Part shown: piece after piece, positions 15,832-24,309 of the stretch
Layout of the letters: every line of letters begins with the position of its first letter
Position numbering within the stretch: the stretch's first letter is position 1
Program-made: the position numbers and the translations under genes
Origin: Streptomyces sp. WMMB303
Lineage (GTDB): Bacteria > Actinomycetota > Actinomycetes > Streptomycetales > Streptomycetaceae
Direction: 5' to 3'
Length of the DNA stretch: 64,000 nt
Assembly (NCBI RefSeq): GCF_029351045.1
Contig: NZ_JARKIN010000001.1
Span: 2,796,001-2,860,000, forward strand
Notes under the pieces: model-generated
What the model was told of the DNA's origin: nothing
The model's input: the letters and a program-made list of their open reading frames with translations, nothing else
Database searches by the model: none

Positions 15832-18800
15832 ATGGGAAAGGTGACCGACGACGGCGCGTATCTCCGCTACCCGCATCTGCACGGCGAGCTGCTCTGCTTC
15901 ACCACGGAGGACGACCTGTGGGCGGTCCGGCTCCCGGAGCCGGGGGCACCCTCGGAGCGGGCCCGGCGGCTGACGGTGGACCGCACCCGGATCAGCCACC
16001 CCCGTCTCTGCCCGGCCGGGGAGCGCATCGCCTACATCAGCTGGCGCAGCCTGGACCCGGAGATCCACCTGGTCTCCGTCCGCGGAGGTGCCTCCCGGCG
16101 GCTGACGTACTGGGGCGCGACCGACACCCGGGTGCGGGGCTGGACCCCGGAGGGCGACGTCCTGGCGGTGGCCTCGCACGGGGAGCCCTTCGCGCACCGG
16201 GCCTGGGCCTACCGGGTCCCGGTCGACGGCCCGGACGGACCGCCCGCGGGTCGGCCGGTCTCCTCCTGCCCGGGCAGCAGGCTGCCCTGGGGACCGGTGT
16301 CGGACATCGCGGTGGCCGAGCAGCGGGGCGAGCGCCGCACGCTGCTGCTGACCGGGACGCCGCCGCACGAGCCCGCGAGCTGGAAGCGGTACCGGGGCGG
16401 CGCCACGGGACGGCTGTGGCTCCAGGGGGAGCGGTTGCTGCCCGACCTCGACGGGCACCTGGACTCGGTGCTGCTCGTCGGGGACCGGATCGCCTTCCTC
16501 TCCGACCACGAGGGCGTCGGCAACCTCTACTCCTGCCGCCCGGACGGCACCGACCTGCGGCGGCACACCGATCACGACGCCTGCTACGCCCGGCACGCGG
16601 CCACCGACGGACGGCGGGTGGTCTACCAGTGCGCGGGAGAGCTGTGGCTGGTCGACGACTTCGCCCACGCGGCCCGGCCCCGCCGCCTCGACGTCCGCAC
16701 CGGCAGCCAGCGCGCGGGCCGCCGCCCCTACCAGGTGCCCGCGGGCGCGCACGTCACCTCGCTGGCCGTCGACCCCACCGGCCGGGCGGGCGCGGTCGGG
16801 GTACGCGGCAGCCTGTACTGGCTCACCCACCGCGACGGCCCGGCCCGGGCCCTCGCGGACGCTCCCGGGGTGCGGGTGCGGCTGCCCACCATGCTGGGCG
16901 ACACGGGACGGATCGCCTACGTCACCGACGCGGAGGGCGAGGACGCCATCGAGATCGCCGACCTGCCCCGCGCCTCCCGCCCCCGGCCCGCCTATCGGAT
17001 CGCGGCCGGACGGCTGGGGCGGGTGCGGGAGCTGGTCGCCGCGCCGTCCGCCGAGCGGCTGGCCGTCGCCACGCACGACGGGCGGCTGCTGCTGGTCGAC
17101 GTACCCGGCCCGGAGGAGACCCCGGAGGCCGCGGAGGCCGACGCGGAGCCCCCGGAGCCGGCCGGGGACGGCACGTCAGCCGCGGGCGCGGCCGCGGGGG
17201 TCCCGGCCGCGGGGGTCCCGGAGCCCGCGATCAGCGAGGTCGTGCGATCCGCCAACGGCCCGGTGCACGATCCGGCCTTCTCCCCCGACTCCCGCTGGCT
17301 GGCCTGGGCGCACCCGGGGGTGGGCCGCTCGCTGTCCTGCATCCGGCTCGCGAAGGTCGCCGAACGGGACGGCGCCGCCGCGGGCGAATGCCCGATCCTG
17401 GACGTCACGGACGGGCGGTTCGAGGACGAGCAGCCCGTCTTCACCCGCGACGGCCGCTACCTGGCGTTCCTGTCCTGGCGCGGCTTCGACCCGGTCTACG
17501 ACGTGCACACCGGCGACCTCTCCTTCCCGCTGGGCTGCCGCCCGTACCTGGTGCCGCTCTCCTCCGCCACGCTCTCCCCGTTCGCGCTGACCCCGGAAGG
17601 GCGGCCGGCCGCGGGCGGGCTGGACCCGCAGGACCGGCAGGACGGCGAGGAGGAGACCGGCGGGACCCCCGTACTGGTGGAGGCGGAGGGGCTGGCCAAC
17701 CGCGTCACGCCGTTCCCGGTGACGGCCTCGAAGTACGGCGCGCTGTGCCCGGTGGCCGGGGGCGGGCTGATCTGGCTGCGCTACCCGATCTCCGGCGCAC
17801 TCGGCGAGACCTTCGCCAACCCGGCCGACACCTCCGGCCGCCCGACGCTGGAGCACTTCGACCTGACCACCGCCAAGCGCACCGAACTCACCAGTGACAT
17901 CGACTGGTTCGCACCCAGCGGCGACGGCACCCGGCTGGTCGTCAACGACGAGGGGCTGCTGCGCGTGATCCCCGCCGACCAGCGGGCCGACGCGGACACC
18001 ACCACCTTCATCGACCTGCGCCGCATCCTGCACGACGTCGACCCCGCGGCCGAGTGGCGGCAGGCGTACGCGGAGGCGGGACGGCTGGTGCGGGCCTACT
18101 TCTGGGACCCGGGGATGAGCGGCGTCGACTGGACGGCCGTCCTGGAGCAGTACCGGCCGCTGGTCGAACGCGTCGCCACTCCGGACGAGTTCGCCGACCT
18201 GCTGCGCGAGGTACTCGGCGAACTGGGCACCTCGCACGCCTATGTCACCCCGGCGCGGCGCGACGAGGGGCCGCCGCACTACCAGCGCCCCCTCGGCTTC
18301 CTGGGCGCCGATCTGATCCGCACCCCCGAGGGCGAGTGGCAGCTCGCCCGGATCCTGCCCGGCGACTCCTCCGACTCCCGGGCCCGCTCCCCGCTGGCCG
18401 GCTCCCCGGTGCGGGAGGGCGCGGTGCTCACCCACGTCGACGCGCGCCCCGTCGACCCGGTCGCCGGCCCCGCGCCGCTGCTGGCCGCGGCGGGCGGCAC
18501 CACCGTCGAGCTGACGCTCCGGCAGGCGGGGCCGCGACGGGTCGCGGCCGTCCCGCTGATCGACGAACGCCCGCTGCGCTACCAGGACTGGGTGGCCCGG
18601 CGCCGGGACGTCGTCCGCGAGCTGAGCGACGGCGCCTGCGGCTATCTGCACATCCCCGACATGGGCGGCTCGGGCTGGGCGCAGTTCAACCGGGATCTGC
18701 GGCTGGAGGTCTCCCGGCCCGCGCTCATCGTGGACGTCCGGGGCAACGCGGGCGGGCACATCAGCGAACTCGTGCTGGAGAAGCTCACCCGCACCATCCT

Positions 18801-19260
18801 GGGCTGGGATCTCACCCGCGACGCGCAGCCGGTCACCTACACCGGCGACGCGCCGCGCGGACCGGTGGTCGCCGTCGCGGACGCGGCGACCGCCTCCGAC
18901 GGCGACATGATCATCGCCGCGTTCCGGCTGCTGGGCCTGGGCCCGGTCGTCGGGGCCCGGACCTGGGGCGGCGTCGTCGGGATGACGGGGCGGCACCGGC
19001 TCGGCGACGGCACCGTGATCACGGTGCCGATGAACGCCGCGTGGTTCGAGGGGTACGGATGGTCGGTGGAGAACCGCGGGGTCGAGCCGGACATCGAGGT
19101 GCTGCGCACTCCGCTGGACTGGGCCGAGGGCCGCAGCTCCGTGCTGGGCACCGCCGTACGCACCGCCCTCGACCTGCTGGAGAGGCACCCCGCCCGGACT
19201 CCGCCCGGATACGGGGACGCCCCGGACCGCTCTCGTCCGCCGCTGCCGCCGCGCCCCTGA
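15832..19260 (+). CDS. Tricorn protease homologue
   Basis: Very large cytoplasmic serine protease (1142 residues from ATG 15832; TTG 15805 is an in-frame alternative) that trims peptides released by the proteasome or other proteases. The first 650 residues form beta-propeller repeats (WxPDG/LSWRG-type blades). Then come a C1 helical domain, a PDZ-like domain (about 830-900) and the C2 catalytic domain. By family analogy to Thermoplasma tricorn, the SH pair is in GELGTSHAYV, the nucleophile Ser is in TASDGDMII and the Glu is in VENRGVEPD; all are present. An acidic Ala/Pro-rich linker (about 425-460) separates the two propeller halves. No obvious ribosome binding site. Confidence 0.92.
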   Translation: MGKVTDDGAYLRYPHLHGELLCFTTEDDLWAVRLPEPGAPSERARRLTVDRTRISHPRLCPAGERIAYISWRSLDPEIHLVSVRGGASRRLTYWGATDTRVRGWTPEGDVLAVASHGEPFAHRAWAYRVPVDGPDGPPAGRPVSSCPGSRLPWGPVSDIAVAEQRGERRTLLLTGTPPHEPASWKRYRGGATGRLWLQGERLLPDLDGHLDSVLLVGDRIAFLSDHEGVGNLYSCRPDGTDLRRHTDHDACYARHAATDGRRVVYQCAGELWLVDDFAHAARPRRLDVRTGSQRAGRRPYQVPAGAHVTSLAVDPTGRAGAVGVRGSLYWLTHRDGPARALADAPGVRVRLPTMLGDTGRIAYVTDAEGEDAIEIADLPRASRPRPAYRIAAGRLGRVRELVAAPSAERLAVATHDGRLLLVDVPGPEETPEAAEADAEPPEPAGDGTSAAGAAAGVPAAGVPEPAISEVVRSANGPVHDPAFSPDSRWLAWAHPGVGRSLSCIRLAKVAERDGAAAGECPILDVTDGRFEDEQPVFTRDGRYLAFLSWRGFDPVYDVHTGDLSFPLGCRPYLVPLSSATLSPFALTPEGRPAAGGLDPQDRQDGEEETGGTPVLVEAEGLANRVTPFPVTASKYGALCPVAGGGLIWLRYPISGALGETFANPADTSGRPTLEHFDLTTAKRTELTSDIDWFAPSGDGTRLVVNDEGLLRVIPADQRADADTTTFIDLRRILHDVDPAAEWRQAYAEAGRLVRAYFWDPGMSGVDWTAVLEQYRPLVERVATPDEFADLLREVLGELGTSHAYVTPARRDEGPPHYQRPLGFLGADLIRTPEGEWQLARILPGDSSDSRARSPLAGSPVREGAVLTHVDARPVDPVAGPAPLLAAAGGTTVELTLRQAGPRRVAAVPLIDERPLRYQDWVARRRDVVRELSDGACGYLHIPDMGGSGWAQFNRDLRLEVSRPALIVDVRGNAGGHISELVLEKLTRTILGWDLTRDAQPVTYTGDAPRGPVVAVADAATASDGDMIIAAFRLLGLGPVVGARTWGGVVGMTGRHRLGDGTVITVPMNAAWFEGYGWSVENRGVEPDIEVLRTPLDWAEGRSSVLGTAVRTALDLLERHPARTPPGYGDAPDRSRPPLPPRP

Positions 19261-19364
19261 CCGAAGACAGGAATTTTCATGCCGTTTTTGTACGTCATGC
19301 GGCATAGGGGATGGCGTGGCAGGGTGGAAAGTGCCCGTGCGTACACATGTCCGAAGGAGTGACG

Positions 19365-19556
19365 ATGGGTCTCGCAGACCAGTTCAAGTCCAAGGCCGAG
19401 CAGCTCCGGCACAAGGGCGGCAAGTCCTCGTCCGGCGACCGCAAGCACGGCGGCGAACGCAAGCAGAGCGGCGGCCAGGACGCCACCGACAAGGCGCAGG
19501 AGCTGAAGGACAAGGCCCAGCAGCGCGCCCAGGAGTGGAAGGACAAGAACCACTGA
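19365..19556 (+). CDS. Small hydrophilic CsbD/antitoxin-like protein
   Basis: 63 residues from ATG 19365 with GAAGGAG 8 nt upstream. The protein is extremely charged: lysine-rich amphipathic repeats (DQFKSKAEQLRHKGG, KAQELKDKAQQRAQEWKDK) and no cysteines or hydrophobic core. This pattern is shared by CsbD-like stress proteins and by proteins annotated as Rv0909-type antitoxins. No toxin partner is adjacent. Probably a stress-related disordered protein. Confidence 0.7.
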   Translation: MGLADQFKSKAEQLRHKGGKSSSGDRKHGGERKQSGGQDATDKAQELKDKAQQRAQEWKDKNH

Positions 19557-19593
19557 GACCGCGGGCCCACCCTCGGCCCGCGGGGAGACTCGC

Positions 19594-19613
19594 GGACCCG
19601 CTGGTGCGGGTCC
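19594..19613 (+). terminator. Hairpin after the small hydrophilic gene
   Basis: GGACCCGC-TGGT-GCGGGTCC, a perfect 8-bp stem with a 4-nt loop, 38 nt past the stop codon. Confidence 0.5.
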
Positions 19614-19627
19614 CGCCTCCGCCACAG

Positions 19628-19676
19628 CGTGCCGCGGCTTCCTACCTCCGCGACAGCGGCAGGAAGCCGCGGCACG
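19628..19676. terminator. Long perfect hairpin between convergent genes
   Basis: Perfect 16-bp arms CGTGCCGCGGCTTCCT (19628-19643) and AGGAAGCCGCGGCACG (19661-19676), with CACAGC/GCTGTG able to extend the base after a small bulge. Located between a plus-strand and a minus-strand gene, so it may terminate both. Confidence 0.6.
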
Positions 19677-19770
19677 TCGCTGTGCCGGGACGGCCCCTCC
19701 CGTCGGCCTCACGCCGACGAGCCGCCCGCGTGAGCGCGCCCGGCCCCGGGGGGCCGGGGCTCGGCTCGCC

Positions 19771-20661
19771 TCAGCGCGCCGCGCGAGCCTTCTCGTCCGC
19801 CTCCCCGCCCGCGCCGACGAGCCCGGTGGCCACCCCGCCGGAGGACTCCAGCCGGGCGGCGACGGCCTTCATCTCGCGCTGTCCGAGCGGGCCGCCGATC
19901 AGCGGGGCGAGATAGCCGCGGATGCCCTGCATCCCGCGCAACCACCACTGCCCGTACACGTGCGGGGAGCGGCGCTCGATGCCCGCGACGAGCCGGTCGA
20001 CGGCCGGGCCCAGCGGGTAGGTCTTGTTGGTGGGCCACGGCAGCCGCTGTCGTACGTCGCGCATCACCTCGTCCGCGTCCGCGCCACGCACCATGTCGGT
20101 GTCGGTCCAGCTCAGATAGCCGACGCCGACCCCCACTCCCTTGTGCCCGACCTCGGCGCGCAGACTGTGCGCGAAGGCCTCCACGCCGGACTTGGAGGCG
20201 CAGTACGCCGTCATCATCGGCGCCGGGGTGATCGCCGCGAGCGAGGCGATCTGCAGGAAATAGCCGCGCGACTCCTGCAGTACGGGCAGGAAGGCCCGGC
20301 CGGTGACGGCGCCGCCGATGAGGTTCACCTCGATGACCCGGCGCCAGGCGACCGGGTCGGAGTCCATGAACGGCCCGCCCGCGGCCACCCCGGCGTTGGC
20401 GACGGCGATGTCGACCTTCCCGAAGTGCGCCTTGACCTCGCGTGCGACCCGGGCCATCGCCTCGTGGTCGGTGACGTCGGCGTGCCAGTGCGCCGATTCG
20501 GTGTGCAGGGACGCGCTCACCCGCTCCAGCTCGTCCGGCTCCAGCCCGACGAGGGCGATCCGGGCGCCGCGTGCCGCCATCTTCCGCGCGAGCAGCGCCC
20601 CCACGCCGCGCGCCGCGCCCGTGATGACGGCGACCTGCCCCTCCAGTGCGACCCTGCTCAT
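19771..20661 (-). CDS. Short-chain dehydrogenase/reductase
   Basis: 296-residue classical SDR: Rossmann motif TGAARGVG, NAG at the fourth strand, active-site Ser in QIASLAA and YCASK. NAD(P)-dependent oxidation or reduction of an alcohol/ketone. ATG 20661 overlaps the stop of the hydrolase gene (ATGA). It is the third gene of a monooxygenase-hydrolase-SDR operon that resembles the mycobacterial mymA (Rv3083)-lipR-SDR arrangement. Substrate unknown. The C-terminal 60 residues extend beyond the SDR core. Confidence 0.88.
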   Translation of the reverse strand: MSRVALEGQVAVITGAARGVGALLARKMAARGARIALVGLEPDELERVSASLHTESAHWHADVTDHEAMARVAREVKAHFGKVDIAVANAGVAAGGPFMDSDPVAWRRVIEVNLIGGAVTGRAFLPVLQESRGYFLQIASLAAITPAPMMTAYCASKSGVEAFAHSLRAEVGHKGVGVGVGYLSWTDTDMVRGADADEVMRDVRQRLPWPTNKTYPLGPAVDRLVAGIERRSPHVYGQWWLRGMQGIRGYLAPLIGGPLGQREMKAVAARLESSGGVATGLVGAGGEADEKARAAR

Positions 20662-21620
20662 GCGCTCTTCTCCTTCTTCTTCGGCGGCTTCGCCGTGCGC
20701 CCGGCGGTGGCGAGGTGGTCCCGGACGAGCCCGGCGAGGACCGCGGCGACCGTCTCGGGCTCCTCCAGCGGCGTCATGTGCCCGCGCCCCTCGAGCTGGT
20801 GCACGCCCGTGCAGTCCGGGAGCAGGGCGGCCATCCGGTGGGCGTGCGGGAGCGGGGTGAGGCGGTCGTGGGTGCCGGCGACGACGGCGGTGGGCGCGTC
20901 CAGGTGCGGCACCTTGGCCGACAGGTCGAGCCCGGCCAGCACCCCGCCCCACGCCGACCGCACCCGGGTGGGGCAGGCGTGCACGATGCGGGCGGTCGCC
21001 TCGACGGCGTCCCGCTCGGGCCGGGGCCCGAGCGTGCCGTAGGCGAGGGCCTTGCGGGTGAGCGGGGTGACGGGACCCAGCGGCGCGGACGAGCCCAGCA
21101 GCGCGCGGTGCGCGACCGCGCGCACCCGCTCCGAGCGGAACGGCAGCACGCGGGCCTGCCCGGTCAGATGCTGCGCTCCGGTGCTGCACAGCAGCAGCGC
21201 GGCACCGTGCTCGCGCAGCCGTTGCCGGCCCGCCGCTGCCATGATCGTCATGCCGCCCATCGAGTGACCGCCGATGACGGCGCGCTCCCCCGGCTCCAGC
21301 GCCGCCTCCAGGACGGCGCACAGGTCGTCGGCGAGCATGGCGGTGCTGCACGCCATCGGGGTCGCGGGGGCCGGGCTGCGGCCGTGCCCGCGCTGGTCGT
21401 AGACCACGACGCGGTGGCCGCTCGCGGTCAGGTCCCGGATGACCGGCGCCCAGAACAAGGTGGAGCAGGTCCAGCCGTGGGCGAGGACGACCGCGGGGTC
21501 ACCGGCCCGGCCGTGCACCTCGACGGGGAGGCGCACCCCGTCCCCGGAGCGTGCCGTCAGCTCGCGCGCCGGCGCGGGCGGCGCGTAGCGCCCGGTGAGT
21601 CCCTTCGGAATGCGGCTCAT
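20658..21620 (-). CDS. Alpha/beta hydrolase
   Basis: 320 residues, ATG 21620 overlapping the upstream monooxygenase stop. Alpha/beta-hydrolase motifs: oxyanion strand LAHGWTCS, nucleophile elbow GGHSMGG, acid Asp in AGTHDRLTP and catalytic His in GRGHMTP. The tail is Lys-rich (KPPKKKEKSA). In this operon it could cleave the ester made by the Baeyer-Villiger enzyme. Inference from order only. Confidence 0.88.
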   Translation of the reverse strand: MSRIPKGLTGRYAPPAPARELTARSGDGVRLPVEVHGRAGDPAVVLAHGWTCSTLFWAPVIRDLTASGHRVVVYDQRGHGRSPAPATPMACSTAMLADDLCAVLEAALEPGERAVIGGHSMGGMTIMAAAGRQRLREHGAALLLCSTGAQHLTGQARVLPFRSERVRAVAHRALLGSSAPLGPVTPLTRKALAYGTLGPRPERDAVEATARIVHACPTRVRSAWGGVLAGLDLSAKVPHLDAPTAVVAGTHDRLTPLPHAHRMAALLPDCTGVHQLEGRGHMTPLEEPETVAAVLAGLVRDHLATAGRTAKPPKKKEKSA

Positions 21621-23260
21621 CGCACGTCCTCCGCGGTGTCGCGGCGGGCCGCGGCTGCATTGCCGCTCCGCGCCGGGGTGGGCATGTCCTCCGCCGCGTG
21701 GAAGGCGCCGGTGGCCGCGCCCCGGCTCGTGCTCCCCGCGAGCAGCGGCGCCTTGCGGCGGGCCGCTCCCCCGCCGCCGGGCCGCAGCACTTCGTACTCC
21801 TCCAGCCACACCTCCCGGGTGGCCTTGCGGAACTCGGCCGTGGTGCCGGGCCACACCGCCACCGGGCGGCCCTGCGCGTCCAGATACCAGCTCGTGCAGC
21901 CGGTCTCCCACACGCTGGAGGCGATCCGTTCGCGCAGCTTGGCGTTGTAGGTGTGCTGCGCGATCGGCCGGACGTCCAGTGCGGCCTTGTCGCCGCCGCC
22001 GAGGGTGTCCAGCTTCCGCACGTAGTCGACCAGATAGTTGAGCTGCGCCTCGATGATCAGCACCATCGAGCTGGTGCCCAGACCGGTGTTCGGCCCGATG
22101 ACGAAGAGGAAGTTGGGGAAGCCGGCCACGGTCGTCCCGCGCAGCGCGTTCATCCCGTCCTCGGCCCAGGCCTCGGCCAGCGTCTCCCCGTCGGCGCCCT
22201 TGACCAGGTGGGCGAGCGGCATGTCGGAGACGTGGAAGCCGCTGCAGAAGACCACCGCGTCGACCTCCACCTCGCGGCCGTCCGCGGAGACCAGCGTGTT
22301 GCCGCGGACCTCCTTGAGGCCGGAGTCGACGACGTGCGTGTTGTGCTGCGCGAGCGCCGGGTAATAGTCGTCGGACAGCAGCGTGCGCTTGCAGCCGACG
22401 CGGTAGTCCGGCGACAGCTTGCGGCGCAGCTCGGGGTCCTTGACGGCGCGCCTCATGTGCAGCTTGGAGATCTTCTCCACTGCGGGCAGCAGGTTCGGGT
22501 AGTTGGCGAAGACCTGCGTCTCCAGCTCCCGTACGCCCCACAGCGCGAAGCGGCGCAGCTTCTGGGTGGCCGGGAAGCGGGCGTGCAGCTTCCGCTCGGT
22601 GCTGCTGATACGGCGGTCGTTGCGCGGCAGTACCCAGGCCGGGGTGCGCTGGAAGACGGTCAGCTCGCCGACGACCGGCTGGATGGCGGGGATGATCTGG
22701 ATCGCCGAGGCGCCGGTGCCGATCACCGCCACCCGCTTGCCCCGCAGGTCGTAGTCGTGGTCCCAGGTGGCCGAGTGGAAGACCTTCCCCTCGAAGGAGT
22801 CCAGGCCGGGGATGTCGGGCAGCTTGGGCTCGGAGAGCGGGCCGGTGGCGGAGACGACCAGGTCGGCCGTCAGCGTGCCGGCGGAGGTCTCCACCCGCCA
22901 GTGCAGCTCCTCCGCGTCCCAGCTCAGCTGCTGCACCTCGGTGTTGAAGCGGATGTGCTGGCGTAGCCCGAAGGTGTCGGCGACCTGCTCCAGGTAGGCG
23001 CGGATGTCCGGTTGGGGCGAGAAGCTGCGCGGCCAGTCCGCGTTGGGCGCGAAGGAGAAGGAGTACAGGTGCGAGGGGATGTCGCACGCGCACCCCGGAT
23101 AGGTGTTGTCGTGCCAGGTGCCGCCGACGGCTTCCCGGCGCTCCAGGACGACGAAGTCCGTCATCCCCGCGCGGCGCAACCGCACAGCGGCTCCCAGGCC
23201 GCCGAACCCGGTGCCGATCACCGCCACCCGTACGTGCTCCTGCTCGTGCTCGGCCGCCAT
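21617..23260 (-). CDS. Flavin-containing Baeyer-Villiger-type monooxygenase
   Basis: FAD/NADPH monooxygenase inserting oxygen next to a ketone. The FAD site is GTGFGGLG near residue 18, the NADPH site GTGASAIQ. The BVMO fingerprint FxGxxxHxxxW is present as FEGKVFHSATWD, and GGTWHDNTYPG is typical of the class. ATG 23260 follows GGGAGG and is preferred over ATG 23293; 547 residues. The C-terminal 50 residues are low-complexity. First gene of the operon, divergent from a MerR regulator across a 22-bp palindrome. Confidence 0.9.
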   Translation of the reverse strand: MAAEHEQEHVRVAVIGTGFGGLGAAVRLRRAGMTDFVVLERREAVGGTWHDNTYPGCACDIPSHLYSFSFAPNADWPRSFSPQPDIRAYLEQVADTFGLRQHIRFNTEVQQLSWDAEELHWRVETSAGTLTADLVVSATGPLSEPKLPDIPGLDSFEGKVFHSATWDHDYDLRGKRVAVIGTGASAIQIIPAIQPVVGELTVFQRTPAWVLPRNDRRISSTERKLHARFPATQKLRRFALWGVRELETQVFANYPNLLPAVEKISKLHMRRAVKDPELRRKLSPDYRVGCKRTLLSDDYYPALAQHNTHVVDSGLKEVRGNTLVSADGREVEVDAVVFCSGFHVSDMPLAHLVKGADGETLAEAWAEDGMNALRGTTVAGFPNFLFVIGPNTGLGTSSMVLIIEAQLNYLVDYVRKLDTLGGGDKAALDVRPIAQHTYNAKLRERIASSVWETGCTSWYLDAQGRPVAVWPGTTAEFRKATREVWLEEYEVLRPGGGGAARRKAPLLAGSTSRGAATGAFHAAEDMPTPARSGNAAAARRDTAEDVR

Positions 23261-23339
23261 GCCGCCGCCTCCCGGATCTGTCGCGTGCCGCATCGTGGGT
23301 GTCGCGTCCTGCCGCGCTCGCGCACCGCGGACTCCGAAT

Positions 23340-23361
23340 CATGCCAGTAATCACTGGCATG
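23340..23361. promoter_or_regulatory. 22-bp perfect palindrome between monooxygenase operon and merR
   Basis: CATGCCAGT-AATC-ACTGGCATG: 9-bp arms, 4-bp centre, placed 80 bp upstream of the monooxygenase start and 108 bp upstream of the MerR start. Best candidate operator for the divergent regulator. Confidence 0.6.
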
Positions 23362-23469
23362 GTCACGAGAGTAGGGCAGTCGCATACTCATGGGTAGGGG
23401 TCGGCGCGAGGAAAGTTACCGACGGTCGCACCGAGGCGGACGCCCCCGGCGTCCGCCTAGGCTGGGGGC

Positions 23470-24309
23470 GTGGCGAGCGCGAACGAGCAACACACGACGG
23501 ACGGAGCCGGTCCACCCGCCGAGGACCCGGCCGGTGGGCCGACCACCGGGCAGCGGGAGTTCCGCGCGCACCAACTGGCGGAAGCCGCCGGAATCACCAC
23601 CCGCACCCTGCGCTTCTACCGCGAACGCAAACTCCTCCCACCACCCCGCCGCGAGGGCCGCATCGCCTGGTACGACGAGCACCACCTCGCGCGGCTGCGC
23701 AGCATCACCGCGCTGCTGGCCCGCGGCCACACCCTCGGCGGCATCGCCGACCTCCTCGACGCCTTCGAGAAGGGCCGCGACGTCCGCACCGCCGCCGAGG
23801 TCATGGGCCTGGACAGTACGGTGGTCACCCCCTTCTCCGAGGAGATCCCCGTCCGGCTCACCCCGGAGGAACTCGCCGACCGCTTCCAGGGCGAGGTCAC
23901 CCCCGAGAACCTGGCCGACTCGCTGGACCTCGGCTACGTCGCCGTCGACGGCGACGAATTCGTCCACACCAGCCGCCGCCTGCTGGACGGCTCAGCCGAA
24001 CTGGTCGCCAAGGGCATCCCGCTGGCCGACGTACTGGCCGCGGCCCGCGAACTGCGCCCCCAGACCGACGAGATCGCCGCCACCTTCGCCCGCCTCTTCC
24101 GCACCCACCTGCTGCCCCGGCAGCAGTCCACCGACCCGGCCGAGCTGAACGACCTGCTGACCCAGTTGGCACCGACCGCCAAACAGATCGTCGAGGCGGA
24201 ACTGGGCCTGGCCCTGGACCGACGGGTGCGCGCCGAGCTGGAGGACTGGCTAGGCACCGGACAGCCGGACCGGCAGCGCCTTGACCCCGTGGATGAAGTT
24301 GGAGACTAG
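23470..24309 (+). CDS. MerR-family transcriptional regulator
   Basis: 279 residues, GTG 23470. An N-terminal disordered stretch of about 33 residues is followed by the MerR winged helix (HQLAEAAGITTRTLRFYRERKL) and dimer helix. The long C-terminal domain has no metal-binding cysteines, so it probably senses an organic ligand. It likely controls the divergent monooxygenase operon. Its last 60 bp overlap the 3' end of the convergent P450 gene. Confidence 0.88.
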   Translation: MASANEQHTTDGAGPPAEDPAGGPTTGQREFRAHQLAEAAGITTRTLRFYRERKLLPPPRREGRIAWYDEHHLARLRSITALLARGHTLGGIADLLDAFEKGRDVRTAAEVMGLDSTVVTPFSEEIPVRLTPEELADRFQGEVTPENLADSLDLGYVAVDGDEFVHTSRRLLDGSAELVAKGIPLADVLAAARELRPQTDEIAATFARLFRTHLLPRQQSTDPAELNDLLTQLAPTAKQIVEAELGLALDRRVRAELEDWLGTGQPDRQRLDPVDEVGD

